NCBI GenBank assembly: GCA_002900995.3
Contig: CM035307.1
Span: forward strand, 4,367,105-4,431,104
Length of the DNA: 64,000 nucleotides
Origin: Ganoderma boninense
Lineage: Eukaryota; Basidiomycota; Agaricomycetes; Polyporales; Polyporaceae
Direction of reading: 5' to 3'
A program made the translations under genes and the position numbers. The notes beneath the pieces were generated by a model. It worked only from the letters and a program-made list of their open reading frames with translations. It was not told the origin of the DNA and searched no databases. Below are positions 1 to 10,254 of the stretch, piece after piece; the stretch's first letter is position 1, and every line of letters begins with the position of its first letter.

Positions 1-49
1 AAGGAAAAAGTATAGATGTAGTAAGCCTGCTTACTATGCATTCGTAACA
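1..49 (-). repeat. 3' LTR of the gypsy element, truncated by window edge
   Basis: These 49 bases match 14116-14164, the outer end of the complete LTR, at 46 of 49 positions. On the minus strand the LTR begins TGTTACGAATGC at 49. The three differences are all transitions and fit CpG decay in one or the other copy. The rest of this LTR lies to the left of the window. Confidence 0.9.
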
Positions 50-2025
50 TTACCCCCCTCTCCCCCTGCAAGGTTGTCCTCAACCGTTGACTCAAACCTT
101 TTGCATAGCCATCGTATACCCGCTTTATACTGAAGACTGGCATCTTTTAGGTAGTTTTTGTAGATAATGATGTCTTTGAGGTGTCCCCTCCAGTGCCTGT
201 CTTCTGGTAGGTTACGATTCAGGTGGTATAGTGCATAGAGTCGTCATGAGGGTTGTGGACTAGTGAGGGAGTAGACTAGGCCATCGAGTGCCCTGGATGG
301 GAAGTCCAATATCAGGACTTGCTTGTCCGTTCGTCGTACGACCCAGTAGTCGAGTAGGTTGCAAGCAGCGAGTGCACCTGGATCTTCACAGTTCCTGTCG
401 AGGTAGGCATCAATGTTATATGCCAGTTTCTCCATTTCGTGAAGCTCGGCGATGTCGTCAATGACTATGTCTGTGATTCTTTCCCAGTGCGGTTGTCGGA
501 TTTGGTTTTCTATGAGTATCATCATTGCTTTAACGATGTCGTCCGCTGAGACCCCGTTCTTGAGTTCATCCCATCGTTCGACGTTTGTTGGGGATTCATC
601 GATGTTGATACGGTAGGGCACATTGAATCGGAATTCTTGCTGTTCTGGTTTGACCAGTACAGAGGGGATGTTCGCCCATCGGGCAAGGCTGTCATAGATT
701 ACAAGTTTTGCTCGGTGTTCGAGTTCCGGGTGGTGTCTGCAGTATGGGATTTCATCCAATAGTTCTTGGACTCGTCCGGGGGCCCATTCGGGAGGGAATC
801 CGTCCATGTGGACGTAAACCATGGATCCATCAGGTTTCTTCCGCACTATTCTCCATGGCCAGGCTCCGTGGGAGATGAAGTGGCCTTGTTGTCCAATAGG
901 GTATCCCCATTAGGTTTGTGGTCTCGAATCGAGAGGTTCGACTTGTGAGTCTGCTTGAGATCGAGAGTAGTCGAAACACCTGTACATATGGCTATTCGGG
1001 TTGTCTGGGGATATGGGATAGGAAAAGTCGCTTGCGTACGAGCCTTCCGGACTCGAGACGAGTGGGGTAGGTTTGAGATAAGGCATTGGAGAGTCCGGAT
1101 CGTTTAGAGATATGAGGAGGTCTTCGCTGGACGACAACGTTGTAGTGCTTAGGCTACTGGAGTCGGTTCGTCGAGCTAGTAGTTCAGCCACATATGTCTC
1201 CCAATCCTGTTCCGTTGAGGAATCTGGGTCCTTGACGTCCTGAGGGACGTTGTCCCTTTCCGGTTTGTCTCCTCGTGTTGCACATTCCAATTGTTCTATC
1301 ATTTCCTCAACTGTGACAGTGTGTTCTTCGGCTGGTGATGGGAGAGGTGGAGGTGGATTATGTTCTTTGATGATCTCGATGAATGTGGGTTCTGCTAGGA
1401 AATGGCTCTCCATCGGCACTGCGACCAGAGTTAGGGATGGATCGATGCACGTGGTGGATGGTCCTTCATGTGGAGAGATAGGTCCCGTACTGAGTCTGGC
1501 TGGCTCAGGTAGGGGTTGTTGTTTGGTGTTCGGGTTGTGTTGGTTTCTGTGAGGAAGGAGGTCCCAAAGAGCGTGAGCCCACCTCCCGGTGCTGATGACT
1601 CGGTTCATCAACTGTGTTGTGGCCGTAATGCATTCATTGTAGGCTGCTTCAGCTGACAGGAGTGCTGCAGCCTTGTTATTGGTCGGTGCTGTCGATTCCA
1701 GGATGTAGTTCATGACTTTGTGGTGCATTATGGCCATCTTCCCGTAGGAGCGGTAGATTTCGATATAGACTTCGGCATAGGGGATTTCGGTTGTGCGAAG
1801 TCGTACATGGTTTTGGAGGTCGGGGTGCAGGAGCACCCATCCGATCCGGTCGGACAGGGTTCCATCAGGATAGATAGAGGCGGCGGTTCGAGGGAGGTGA
1901 TCATAGTTGACCACACATCTCTCTTTGATGAACTGGGGAACGGGGTGACGGACTTTCGCGCCTTCCTGAGGACGAGCCGTCGGCTGGTTGCGGTGGTTAG
2001 ATCGCTGGCGGTTGAAGCGAGGCAT
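34..2025 (-). pseudogene. 3' accessory ORF of gypsy element, about 660 codons, two internal stops
   Basis: An ATG at 2025 opens a frame read as 373 residues to a TAA at 910-912, then about 200 more to a TGA at 244-246, then about 70 more to a TAG at 34-36, all in one frame. Composition stays protein-like across both stops, which suggests one protein of about 663 residues broken by C-to-T type mutations (CAA to TAA, CGA to TGA). The N-terminal third is basic and proline-rich. The middle is Ser/Pro/acidic and low in complexity. The last 270 residues are globular, with conserved-looking Trp and Tyr. I do not recognise the family. The frame is open a little further upstream, so the true start may be upstream or spliced. 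The last codons cover the polypurine tract and the first bases of the LTR. It lies where an env gene would sit, but no signal peptide or membrane segment is visible. Confidence 0.6.
50..66 (-). promoter_or_regulatory. Polypurine tract of the gypsy element
   Basis: On the minus strand a G/A tract (GGGGAGAGGGGGGTAA) sits directly before the TGTTAC start of the 3' LTR. That is the expected place for the plus-strand DNA primer of an LTR retrotransposon. It is also translated as part of the accessory ORF at 34-2025. Confidence 0.85.
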
Positions 2026-2150
2026 GATCAACTGAGTAAGTTGTGGTGGTGTGGGTAGTGGAGTTGTGGTAGTATGAGTAGTGGGGGATGGGGACCTTGG
2101 TGCATCCTTCGTCCCCTTACTTATATCTTTCCATACTGCAGTGCCTATGG

Positions 2151-2276
2151 CTATGTTTTCATCGCCTTAGCCTGCGGTTGCTGCGATTGCTGTAATAGAG
2201 TTTGTTGCCTTGCCGTTGCTTCTTCGGCGTAGTCGAGGTGGTACATGGCTTCTGCGCATTGCCATCTGGTTCGAAC
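2151..2276 (-). CDS. Small coding-like segment in gypsy accessory block
   Basis: A 41-codon open stretch on the minus strand follows a possible splice acceptor (GTATTAG at 2283-2277). It contains an ATG at 2246 and ends at a TAG at 2151-2153. The sequence is Gln/Ala-rich with a coiled-coil look. It may be a short exon of a spliced accessory product; without a transcript it could equally be chance. No family is recognised. Confidence 0.25.
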   Translation of the reverse strand, partial: VRTRWQCAEAMYHLDYAEEATARQQTLLQQSQQPQAKAMKT

Positions 2277-2382
2277 CTAATACACATATAACTACATATA
2301 GGTATTTGAGTTATGAGCATCCCTTTGGGGACTTCCATTCCCGAATGAAGTCGTGTTTCACTTGGGTTTGGGTAGAGTCGAT

Positions 2383-2640
2383 TCAGTCATGAATTCGTTG
2401 GTAAGGTGGATGTCTGACAAAGATATATGCATATGGCAGGAAAAGTCCGGTTTCCCTGTATCGTTGGTAGGCTTCAGGAAATTTGCGTCTAAGCCTGTTG
2501 TGGACTTTGGTTCGTATGATTTCTGGATACATTGATGGATCGTCAAGGTCCTCAAAGGTTGCGGAGTTGGTGTATTCGTCCTGGAGAAAAATGACTGTGT
2601 ATTGTTCTCTTTGGGGCGTCGTCGCAGTAATTTGAACCAT
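2383..2640 (-). CDS. Small accessory protein of gypsy element, 85 aa (copy 2)
   Basis: An ATG at 2640 opens 85 codons to a TGA at 2383-2385. The frame then runs another 22 codons to a TAA, so the TGA may be a decayed CGA and the original protein about 108 residues. The C-terminal half shares the pattern LR..FP.AY.....ET with the 118-residue ORF at 3535-3891, including similar spacing to an upstream acidic stretch. The two look like diverged copies of one small accessory gene. No known domain is recognised. It sits between ORF-M (2975-3454) and the long 3' accessory ORF, on the element's coding strand. Confidence 0.5.
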   Translation of the reverse strand: MVQITATTPQREQYTVIFLQDEYTNSATFEDLDDPSMYPEIIRTKVHNRLRRKFPEAYQRYRETGLFLPYAYIFVRHPPYQRIHD

Positions 2641-2974
2641 TTCTGGTTAGAGGACGTGGATGCAGTGCATGTTGGTAGGCTTATTGTGCCCATGTGCCTT
2701 CATGCAGTGGAGGGTGGTTGTTCTGGCTGGTTGTCCAGGGTCATTGTGGCTTTTATGCTGTTACACAGGATACTGGTAGTTGGCTGCGGATTTCTGCAGT
2801 TGGCTGTGTATGCTGTGTTCTGGTTCTTGGGATGCTTCTTCACAGCCCTTCACTGTTGATGGTTCTTCTTTTCTCCTACTTGGGATTTGCCGGACAGGTG
2901 CAAATACCAGACATCTTCCCTTTTTGTTCGAATAAATCTTTTCAGAGAAAACGATTCCCTTGAGATTGTAATAA

Positions 2975-3454
2975 TTAAAAAACTAAAAACGAATCAACTG
3001 CGAGCGAGATGTACACTTCCGGGTCTACATATGTGTCTAATTCGATATAGTTCCATACTTGTAGTCCGAAAGGAGTCGAATAGTAACTACCATTAATACA
3101 AAGCCATTCAAGATCCGGTACAAAAGGAAGCGGGACGGGAGCGAGATACGGAGTAGACGGCAGAGAAATTTGTTTATCTATACTAGTGTTTATTAGTATA
3201 ATTATTATGTGATGTATTGATAATTTTACCATCGTCGACGACATCGTCGTCGGAGTCGTCGTCGAGGTCGTTATTGGGGTCTAATTGCCCCAACCCCAAG
3301 TAGCTGTATTGTCGTCAACCTTTTGGGCTTTATCGTGGATGAGGTGTCATTCGTCGTACTTTTGCAGCTCTTTGTAGAGGTGGATGACGGCGATGAAGGC
3401 GATGGCCTGAGTGCCAAGGACGGCGGCGATGAAGAGGACAAGGATGAAGAACAT
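2975..3454 (-). pseudogene. Membrane-type accessory ORF of gypsy element, two internal stops
   Basis: An ATG at 3454 starts a 35-codon stretch that opens with a hydrophobic helix of about 26 residues (MFFILVLFIAAVLG...) and ends at a TGA at 3347-3349. The same frame continues for 21 codons to a TAG at 3281-3283. It then continues through a Thr-rich linker and a second hydrophobic run (IIIILI) to a stop at 2975. If the stops are decayed CGA and CAG codons, the product would be about 158 residues with an N-terminal signal-anchor and a second hydrophobic segment. Its place, between integrase and 3' LTR, is that of env-like genes, but nothing here identifies it as an envelope protein. The ORF starts 81 nt downstream of the stop of the 118-residue accessory gene. 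Confidence 0.45.
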
Positions 3455-3534
3455 TGTGTTAAGTGATGGTGGTGGTGTATGAGGAGGTGTGTGTGGTGAG
3501 GTGATGCTTACTTGTGAACGGGGTTGACCTCCTT

Positions 3535-3891
3535 TTAATGGTCTCGGGAGGTATGACGGTGGGCACGGAGTTCTTGCAGGTACCACCTTGCCCACGGTGC
3601 ATGGGGCCGGTAGCGTCTCCATAGTCGGAGTCGCTGAGTTTCTTGAAACTCACGGTAGGCTTGCGGGAATCGAATCCGCAAGCACCGGTAAACCCATCTG
3701 AGTTCTACCGAGTCGAGTTTGTCGTTCATGAAGTCCATAAGGACTTCGTTGTGGTCGGCGTCGGGTCCAAAGGTGATCCGTCGTCGGGTCCAGTAGGACC
3801 CGTTTTGGTAGAATGGCCGTTCCTCGTCTTCCGGGTTGTGGTAGGTGACGGTGATACTGTAGTAGTAGAAGACGGTGTTGTTGGCGGCCAT
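3535..3891 (-). CDS. Small accessory protein of gypsy element, 118 aa (copy 1)
   Basis: An ATG at 3891 opens 118 codons to a TAA at 3535-3537, starting 55 nt after the integrase stop. The N-terminal half is rich in Tyr, Asn and Asp; the C-terminal half is Arg/Trp-rich. A segment with the pattern LR..FP.AY.....ET is shared with the ORF at 2383-2640. Unlike most frames of this element it is intact. I know no domain of this kind. Its position between pol and the 3' LTR, on the same strand, suggests expression from a subgenomic or spliced RNA. Confidence 0.55.
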   Translation of the reverse strand: MAANNTVFYYYSITVTYHNPEDEERPFYQNGSYWTRRRITFGPDADHNEVLMDFMNDKLDSVELRWVYRCLRIRFPQAYREFQETQRLRLWRRYRPHAPWARWYLQELRAHRHTSRDH

Positions 3892-3946
3892 GTCGGAGTG
3901 TGTGATGATGACAGTGGAAAGGATTGTACTGCTGTGATTACTTCAA

Positions 3947-5213
3947 TCAGTGTTTCTTCTTGTAATCCTTGAGAATGTCTGGTGCATTCTTCAGATTCGA
4001 TGCAGGTTCCCACGAATTCTCAAAGGAATCCCATCCCTTCCAGGATACAAGGTATTGCAGCCGTTTATTTCGACCGGTCCTTCGGTGATTGATTATAGCT
4101 TCTACTTCGTGTTCCGGTTCTCCTTTGACTAGGTCTGGTGGAGGCCTAGGAAGGTCTGGGCCATGTTCCTTTGTGGTCCTGTACGGCGTGAGTAGTGCCG
4201 CATGGAACACTGGGTGGATCTTCCATTTCTTAGGAAGACCTAGTTTGAATGTGACCGGACCTAATACCTCTGTGATGGTAAATGGTCCTTCCCATTTTGG
4301 TGCTAGCTTTCGGTACGGATAAGGCAATTTGAGATTGGTATTCTCGAGAAGTACCTTATCTCCGTTCTTGAAGTTTACTGGTGCCACTGCTGAGTATCGG
4401 GTCATAGCCATTGCTGCCTGTGCATGTGAGGCTATGGTGTTCTCTCGGTGTTGTCGGAGTTCTGTGAGTCGTTCCTCCGTGCTCGGGTGTTTTATGTTGC
4501 TTCGAACGGTTCCTATACCCTTTGGTTGGTATCCGTATAGGAGTTCGAATGGGGATTTGCCGGTGGATGAATGGGTTCGCTGGTTGTGTGCGAATGCCCA
4601 TGCCGGTAAGAAGTCTGCCACATTTGTCTGGGTTGTTTGCACAATAGATCCGCAGGTCTAGGTCAATTTCCTGATTGACACGTTCCGTTTGTCCATCCGT
4701 CTGCGGGTGATAGGCTGTGCTTAATGACGTCTGGATTCCAAGTACTTCGTGAAGTTCTCGGAATGCTTGTGCGGCAAATTGCGGTCCTCGGTCGGAGATG
4801 ATTTTCTGTGGGAGTCCGTAGTGACTGAATGTGTCCTTCCATAGTAGTTTCGCTGCTCCCATGGCTGTGATTTGTTTTGTGCATGGGCTCAGAACCACTG
4901 CTTTGGTGACGTCATGGTCTACTACGACCTGGATTGCATCATATCCGTCCTCCGTGGGAGGTAGGTCCGTAATGTAATCCATGGTGATGACTTGGAAAGG
5001 TTCCGTGTTGCCGCTGTGTGGGATTGGCATGAGTGGTGCCTTGGTTGGGTTTGTTCGAACTTTAGTTGTTTGGCATGTGGCACATCCTCGGACGTAGTTG
5101 GAGATGAATTGACTCATTCTGTCCCAGTAATATTCCCGTTTTACTAGGTCCTTTGTCTTCTGGATTCTAGGATGGGCCATGTGTACTGGTTCATGATACA
5201 TCTTGATGATGTC
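3947..5213 (-). pseudogene. Integrase with chromodomain, frameshifted
   Basis: This is the C-terminal part of the pol polyprotein; it inserts the cDNA into the genome. The frame continues past the TGA at 5214. An HHCC zinc-binding N-terminus is visible (HxxxH-type start, then CATC near 5090), followed by a catalytic core with TMDYITDLP, ISDRGPQF and AYHPQTDGQTERVNQE supplying the DD35E residues. Near 4623-4625 an extra base in a run of three T (plus strand) shifts the frame. The second part (4642-3947) carries the remaining core, the GPF/Y region (KWEGPFTI) and a C-terminal chromodomain (YLVSWKGWD...SWEP). Chromodomains of this type steer integration to marked chromatin. The product ends at a stop at 3947. 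Confidence 0.92.
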
Positions 5214-7250
5214 TCAGCGGAGATTATCGTCAGGTGGCACATATACTTTATCCTTGTATAGTAAGATGCCTTCATCATCGGTCCAGTCTTCTGGTTTCCC
5301 GAAGCCTGGACGTTGTTGAATTTTGCCTTTACCGGTTAACAGGTCAACCAGCTGTGGGTCTCGAGCCTTGTTACTGCGGATTCTTTCCTGGAGTTCTACA
5401 TTGACAGCCTTCGCAAATACTTCCTCTTTGAGTAGGATGACGTCTTCGTTGTCATTTTCCCCCCTGTCATGGTCTGGCCTCCTGGACAGAGCGTCGGCCT
5501 GGACCAGTTCTTTTCCAGGGTTGTACTTCAATTTGTAATTGAAGGTGTCCAAGAAGATTTTCCATCGGGCTTGTCGGCGGTTCACCTTTTGAGAGGATTT
5601 GAAGTACGTGAGGTTCTTGTGATCAGTCAGAATTTTGATGGGGTGTGGAGACCCTTGTAAGAAGTGTCTCCATGCTTCAAATGCTCTGATGATCGAGAGT
5701 AGTTCCCTCTCATAGATTTGGTAGTTCCGTTCAGCTTCAGTGAATGACTTGGACAGGTATGCACATAGGTGCCATATTCCGTTTGGGTCCTGTTGTCGGA
5801 GTACGGCTCCTGTGGCTACTCCTGACGCATCACATTCCAATTGAAATGGTGCATGTGGGTCAGGGATTTGCAGTACAGGTTCTTGTGTGAATTGGAGTTT
5901 TAATCTCTGGAAAGCTTGTTCATGTTCGGGTTCCCATTTCCAGGGATTATCCTTCTTAGTTAGTTCAGTTAAGGGTTTGGCAATGGTCGAATAGTCTCGA
6001 ATGAATCTTTGGTAGAAGTTTCCAAATCCTAAGAATGATTGGACCTGTTTGACTGTTTTGGGTGACGGCCATTCATGTATGGCTTTGAGTTTGACAGGGT
6101 CCATTGCAATTCGTCCTTTGCTGATAATGGCTCCGAGGAATTCTACTTCTGGAACTTCAAATTTGCACTTTTCTGGTTTCAGGTACAAGTCGTGTTGCTG
6201 AAGTCGTTCTAGTACTCGGCAAGTTCGTTTTCGGTGTTCTTCCAATTCTTCTGAGAAGATAAGGATGTCATCCATGTAAATGATCATCCATCCTTCCCGA
6301 AGTAGGTCTTGGAAGATAGTGTCCATCATTGTCTGGAATGTGGCGGGTGCGTTGCATAATCCAAAGAACATGACCATTGGTTCGAACAGTCCTAATGGTG
6401 TGATGAATGCTGCTTTGTGTTGATCACCATCTCGGATTCTGATGTTGTTGTATCCCGCTCTTACATCGAATTTGGTGAATATTCCTGCATTACCGATTTG
6501 ATTTGTCAGATTGTCCGGTAGTGGTAGGGGATAGGCATTCTTAACCGTGATATCATTGAGGGCTCTATAGTCTTGAATGGGTCGTAGTGTTCCGTCTTTC
6601 TTTGAAACAAAGAAAAATGGCGAGGCAAAGGGTGATTCAGATCTTCGGATGAATCCTTTTGCCAGATTTTCATCTACGAATTTGCGTAGCTCCTCTTTTT
6701 CAGTTAGAGTTAGCAGGTATATCTTCCCCCACTTCTTATTTTGCAGGTTCTTTTCTGGGTTAAGTTCGATCTTGTGGTCCCATGGGTGTGTTGGTGGAAA
6801 TCGCTCTGCTGCTCTCTTTTCGAATACCTTGGTAAATCCTTGAGCATAGTCAGGTACGAGTTCCGATAGTGGTATCTCTTGTTTTCCTTGGTTAGCTACA
6901 ATGGCAATTTCTGTAGATATTGTCATTTTGCGTAGATTTGCAGCATTATCCCACAAGTATTTGAGCACCTTTGAAGGGTTATGAGTTAGTTGATCGTCCT
7001 CAATTTCCTCTATTGGGGCCTCAATATAAGAGACTACCATGTCTTGTACCGGTGTTGTTCCTGGTAATCCCCATAATGTTCCATCCGGGGGATTGTGTGT
7101 CTGTTGATACTGATATATCTTCTGTTCCTTTTGAATGGTTCGAGGGTCAAATTTGACTCGACCACTTTGCCAATCAATGGTGGGATTATATCTTCGGATC
7201 CATGGCATCCCCAGGATGATGTCGTCTCTTCCTAAGTTTGCTATGTACCA
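5214..7250 (-). pseudogene. Reverse transcriptase-RNase H region of pol
   Basis: About 680 residues in one frame, directly downstream of the protease. A TGA at 7251 separates them from the protease and a TGA at 5214 from the integrase. RT motifs are clear: PFFFVSKKDGTLRPIQDYR, FDVRAGYNNIRI, FGLCNAPATFQ and the catalytic YMDDILIF. A connection domain precedes an RNase H with the first catalytic Asp in LECDASGVATGAVL and later ILTDHKNLTYF. The region ends in a linker with a typical VYVPPDDNLR. The enzyme copies element RNA into DNA and degrades the template. All catalytic motifs look intact; only the flanking stops inactivate it. Confidence 0.95.
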
Positions 7251-7586
7251 TCAAGTCGGTAATCGTTGGTTCTTGACTCTGAATTTTCCTTCAACTCGGT
7301 AGGTGATATTCCCTTTTTTGTTCACACTATCATCTGCATTACGAAATGTAAGCACTCTTGGCAATCTGACAGTTGGTAGGTTGTACTGTTCCACTAGTTT
7401 CGAGTTGATGATGATGGCTTCTGCTCCAGTGTCGATAAGGGCTTTGACTTCAACAGCTTTACCTCCCACCTCAATGTAACCAGGTATCAACATGGCGTTC
7501 CTGCACCGTTGTGTATTGGTTACAAGGTTTACATGGTGGGAGTTTCGGTCAGACAGGTCAGGCGTTGAATCTGCCTGTCTATTCAA
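7251..7586 (-). pseudogene. Retroviral-type aspartic protease of pol
   Basis: The active-site motif ALIDTGAEAIII identifies a retropepsin-like aspartic protease. It is preceded by a short linker and followed by a flap-like region. The frame overlaps the end of gag by the sequence GATTTTTGA. Shifting back one base at the T run (P-site TTT re-pairing with TTT) would carry ribosomes from gag into this frame, so a -1 frameshift is the likely expression route. The TGA at 7251-7253 interrupts the frame immediately before WYIANLG, which normally joins protease to RT in this family. It is therefore a premature stop, probably from CGA. Confidence 0.85.
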
Positions 7587-7961
7587 AAATCTGTTTCATC
7601 CGGGTCAAGGTCCTGTTGGATCGCATCTACTTGGTATTCATCATCTTCACTCAGCTCGCCTGTCGACTTCTCGGAGTCGCCTTCATCGTCTCCTTCTCCT
7701 GCTTCTGAATCTTCAGTGACGATTTGTCTAACCTTTCGGTTGACTCGTTGCCCTGGTTTGCCTCCCTTAGCTCTATTTGGACATTCTTTGGCCTGATGTC
7801 CTGGTTTGTGGCAAAAGAAGCATAAGTTCTGCTGCAGGTGTCTTGAGCACTCTTGCAACGTCATCTTGTTTACATTGGCTGTAGCGCTGGTGTCGGTCGT
7901 GTCGGGCTTCTCGGAGGAGTCACAGATATTTCGTCGAACTTTCGCTTGCGTGGTCTTGCAC
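7583..7961 (-). CDS. Gag, nucleocapsid end with CCHC zinc knuckle
   Basis: This is the downstream part of gag, separated from the rest by the nested element. A zinc knuckle CFFCHKPGHQAKEC (C-x2-C-x4-H-x4-C) binds element RNA during packaging. It is followed by an acidic Ser/Asp/Glu tail ending DPDETDF at the stop at 7583-7585. The frame is open from the insertion point at 7961 and is in phase with the upstream half of gag once one copy of the 4-bp target duplication is removed. Confidence 0.85.
7958..7961. other. Left target-site duplication of nested element
   Basis: GCAC abuts the left LTR and pairs with GCGC at 10922-10925 abutting the right LTR. The single mismatch is a CpG to CpA transition. 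Removing the insert plus one copy leaves gag in frame. Confidence 0.6.
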
Positions 7962-8360
7962 TGATGGGGCTGTAGCCCGTTCTGTGCTCGGATTCTGTCT
8001 TACGGTACCTAGCATAGTGTTGTGGCTGTAGCACTGTGGCTGTTGTGTGTTCGTGTTTGGCTTGGTGTCAGGTCTCGGGTGCTGGCCCTGACTCAGTTAG
8101 ATAGACTCTTGTACCCGTACGACCACCTCTCGAGCGATATATCAGCTTTCCTCACGTTCTCGAGCTCGATTCTGTGCTCTGCAGCTCGCCACTGCATCAC
8201 ACCAGTCGCCTGGCAGCTGAGCTGCTGTCCACTCCTTACCTCCTCCCTCCTCCTTCTATCCGCCCGACAGTCCCACCGGTTCCCGAGCACCCAGCACCCA
8301 CTCGCATCTTTCGGACGGCCTGATCAGCTTCCCACCCGGGAGTTGATAGCTCGTTCATTA
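7962..8360 (+). repeat. 5' LTR of nested element
   Basis: It begins TGATGGGGCTG and ends TCGTTCATTA, giving imperfect 5-bp terminal inverted repeats (TGATG/CATTA). Apart from two transitions it is identical to 10523-10921. An AT-rich GCGATATATC near 8134 could serve as a promoter TATA element. Confidence 0.88.
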
Positions 8361-8362
8361 TC

Positions 8363-8380
8363 TGGAGCCCACCGCGAGGG
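8363..8380 (+). promoter_or_regulatory. Primer-binding site of nested element
   Basis: TGGAGCCCACCGCGAGGG starts two bases after the 5' LTR. TGG is the complement of a tRNA CCA end, and the next bases would pair with an acceptor stem with discriminator U. I could not assign the tRNA. Confidence 0.7.
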
Positions 8381-10254
8381 GTCGTTGGTTTCCTTCGAGG
8401 CCGCAAGACTGTCCACCCACCTTCCTCCTATCCCGCACACCGTCCTCTTCCCGTCGCCGTTGCCCATTCGAATCTTATCTGTTCCTTACGAAAACTGAAA
8501 TGCCGCTTCCTCGCGTTCCACTCGGCCCGCTCCGTGATTTTGAGGGGGTTTCGCGCACTCGTTCGCCGTCAACGTCGCACTCGACATCGTCTTGCTCTTA
8601 GCGCCCACCACCCATCTTCTCATCGCCGTTGTCGGTCGCCCCTTCAGCGGATTCCTTCGAAAGTCGGCACATACGTTTTCCTCGATTTCATCTCACGTCC
8701 TACGAAGTTTCGTCCCACCGCGTCCATCCGTTCCCGCGCTACAGCTCGTCGACTGCACCCTCGGTTCTGCGCACACCTCGCCGGAGCCCCGCCTTGCACC
8801 CATTCTCCTTCTTCGCCATCTCCATTGTTCCTCACGAAAACCGGCACGCACGCTGCTCAAGGCATTCCAAAGCCGCTTCTAGCGTTTCGAGGCCACGCGA
8901 CCGCTCGTTCCTCGTCGGCGAGGTGTTCTTTTGGTGCTATAAGCACCAGATGAGGCACTCAGCCTCCTCTTGCATGACCATCTTCTCTGGCCACGCTCTC
9001 TCGTCCGATTGCCACCGACGTTGGCGTCCGGGTCTGTAGAGGCCTTCCAAACTGCTGTGCGGAGTTTGGGAGCGTTCACGCCATCCGATTCGGTCCAACA
9101 AGCGCTCCAAGATGCCTGTGCATGCCCTGCATTCACCCTCTCCTTCCTATCCCTCTCCTTCCTTCGTTCATCGTCGCATTGGCACCAAACTCGGAATCCG
9201 GCCTTGCGCAGAGGTCGCCCACCGGCGTGCAGAGTTTCGAGGCCCACGGAGAGCCCGTTCCAGCTCGGTATCACGTCGAAATAGGCTTCATTGGCGCTCA
9301 TTGCAAATTTTCACCGTCGTTCCGTCGCCGCCATCCCTCTCCATCTGCGTCTTTCTCCACAAAACTTGGGAGACCCCTTCGGAGTAGCCGTGCGCAAGTC
9401 CGTGCCAAGTTCGGTGGCTGCACGACCCCGCGTTCTTCGTCGAGATGCCCCTCAATTCGCCCTCTTTTCGACCTCGCATTCCCAGCTCCCCTCCCTCCTT
9501 GGGACTCTCTGGAGGATGCTGTAGACGTTGGATAAGGCTGAGAGTTGGCACGGATGCCCATTGGTATGTCCCCATCCGCTTTCCTAGCTTGCGCAGTCCT
9601 CGCGCGGCTCAGTTCTTGTGTTACTTGCCGTCCAAGCCGGCTCCCCTGCTCCCTCTACCTATCCCTCTCTATCCCCCTCCACCACATGTCCCCATCGCCG
9701 TCAATTCGCTTCAAACTCGACATGCGCGCCCTCCGTTCTGTCTACGACCACCACCCGAAGTCTCGAGGCTCTCCGATCCATCGTTCGCCCTCTACCACGT
9801 TCGCAATCCACCCTCCCTCGGGCCTTCGCTTGCCTCGGCTTCGCATGCCCATAGTGTGCGGAGTATTGGTCCGTTTTCCCTCGCGCTTGGCAGGCGTGCC
9901 GTCCCGACTATCCGCCACCACCTATGTGCGAAGTTGTGTGGCAATCCATCCACGCGTTCGAGCTCGATGTCGTCTCCGAGCACTATTCCACCGCCCTTCT
10001 CTATCCCTCGACTTCGCACCCCTCCCGAGAACTTGTTTCTCAGCCGATTCATCCCATCTTTGGGTGGTCCGTCGTCTACCATCCGATCAAGTGCTGCGCC
10101 AAGTTTCGCGCCAATCCGCCGCGTCGTTCACATTCGACAGCGGCCTCAATCCCAGTCTCTTCAACCCTGGAGCCTCTATGTCCCCCATCAGTCAGCATGC
10201 CTTTTTGTATCTCCAGTCTTCTCTCGTCGTATCGCATATCGTCTCGTCTCACCT

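Noticed and set aside
5214..5216. TGA in pol as programmed readthrough
   Set aside because: The same kind of stop appears at many unrelated places in the element, including after non-pol ORFs, which fits mutation better than recoding.
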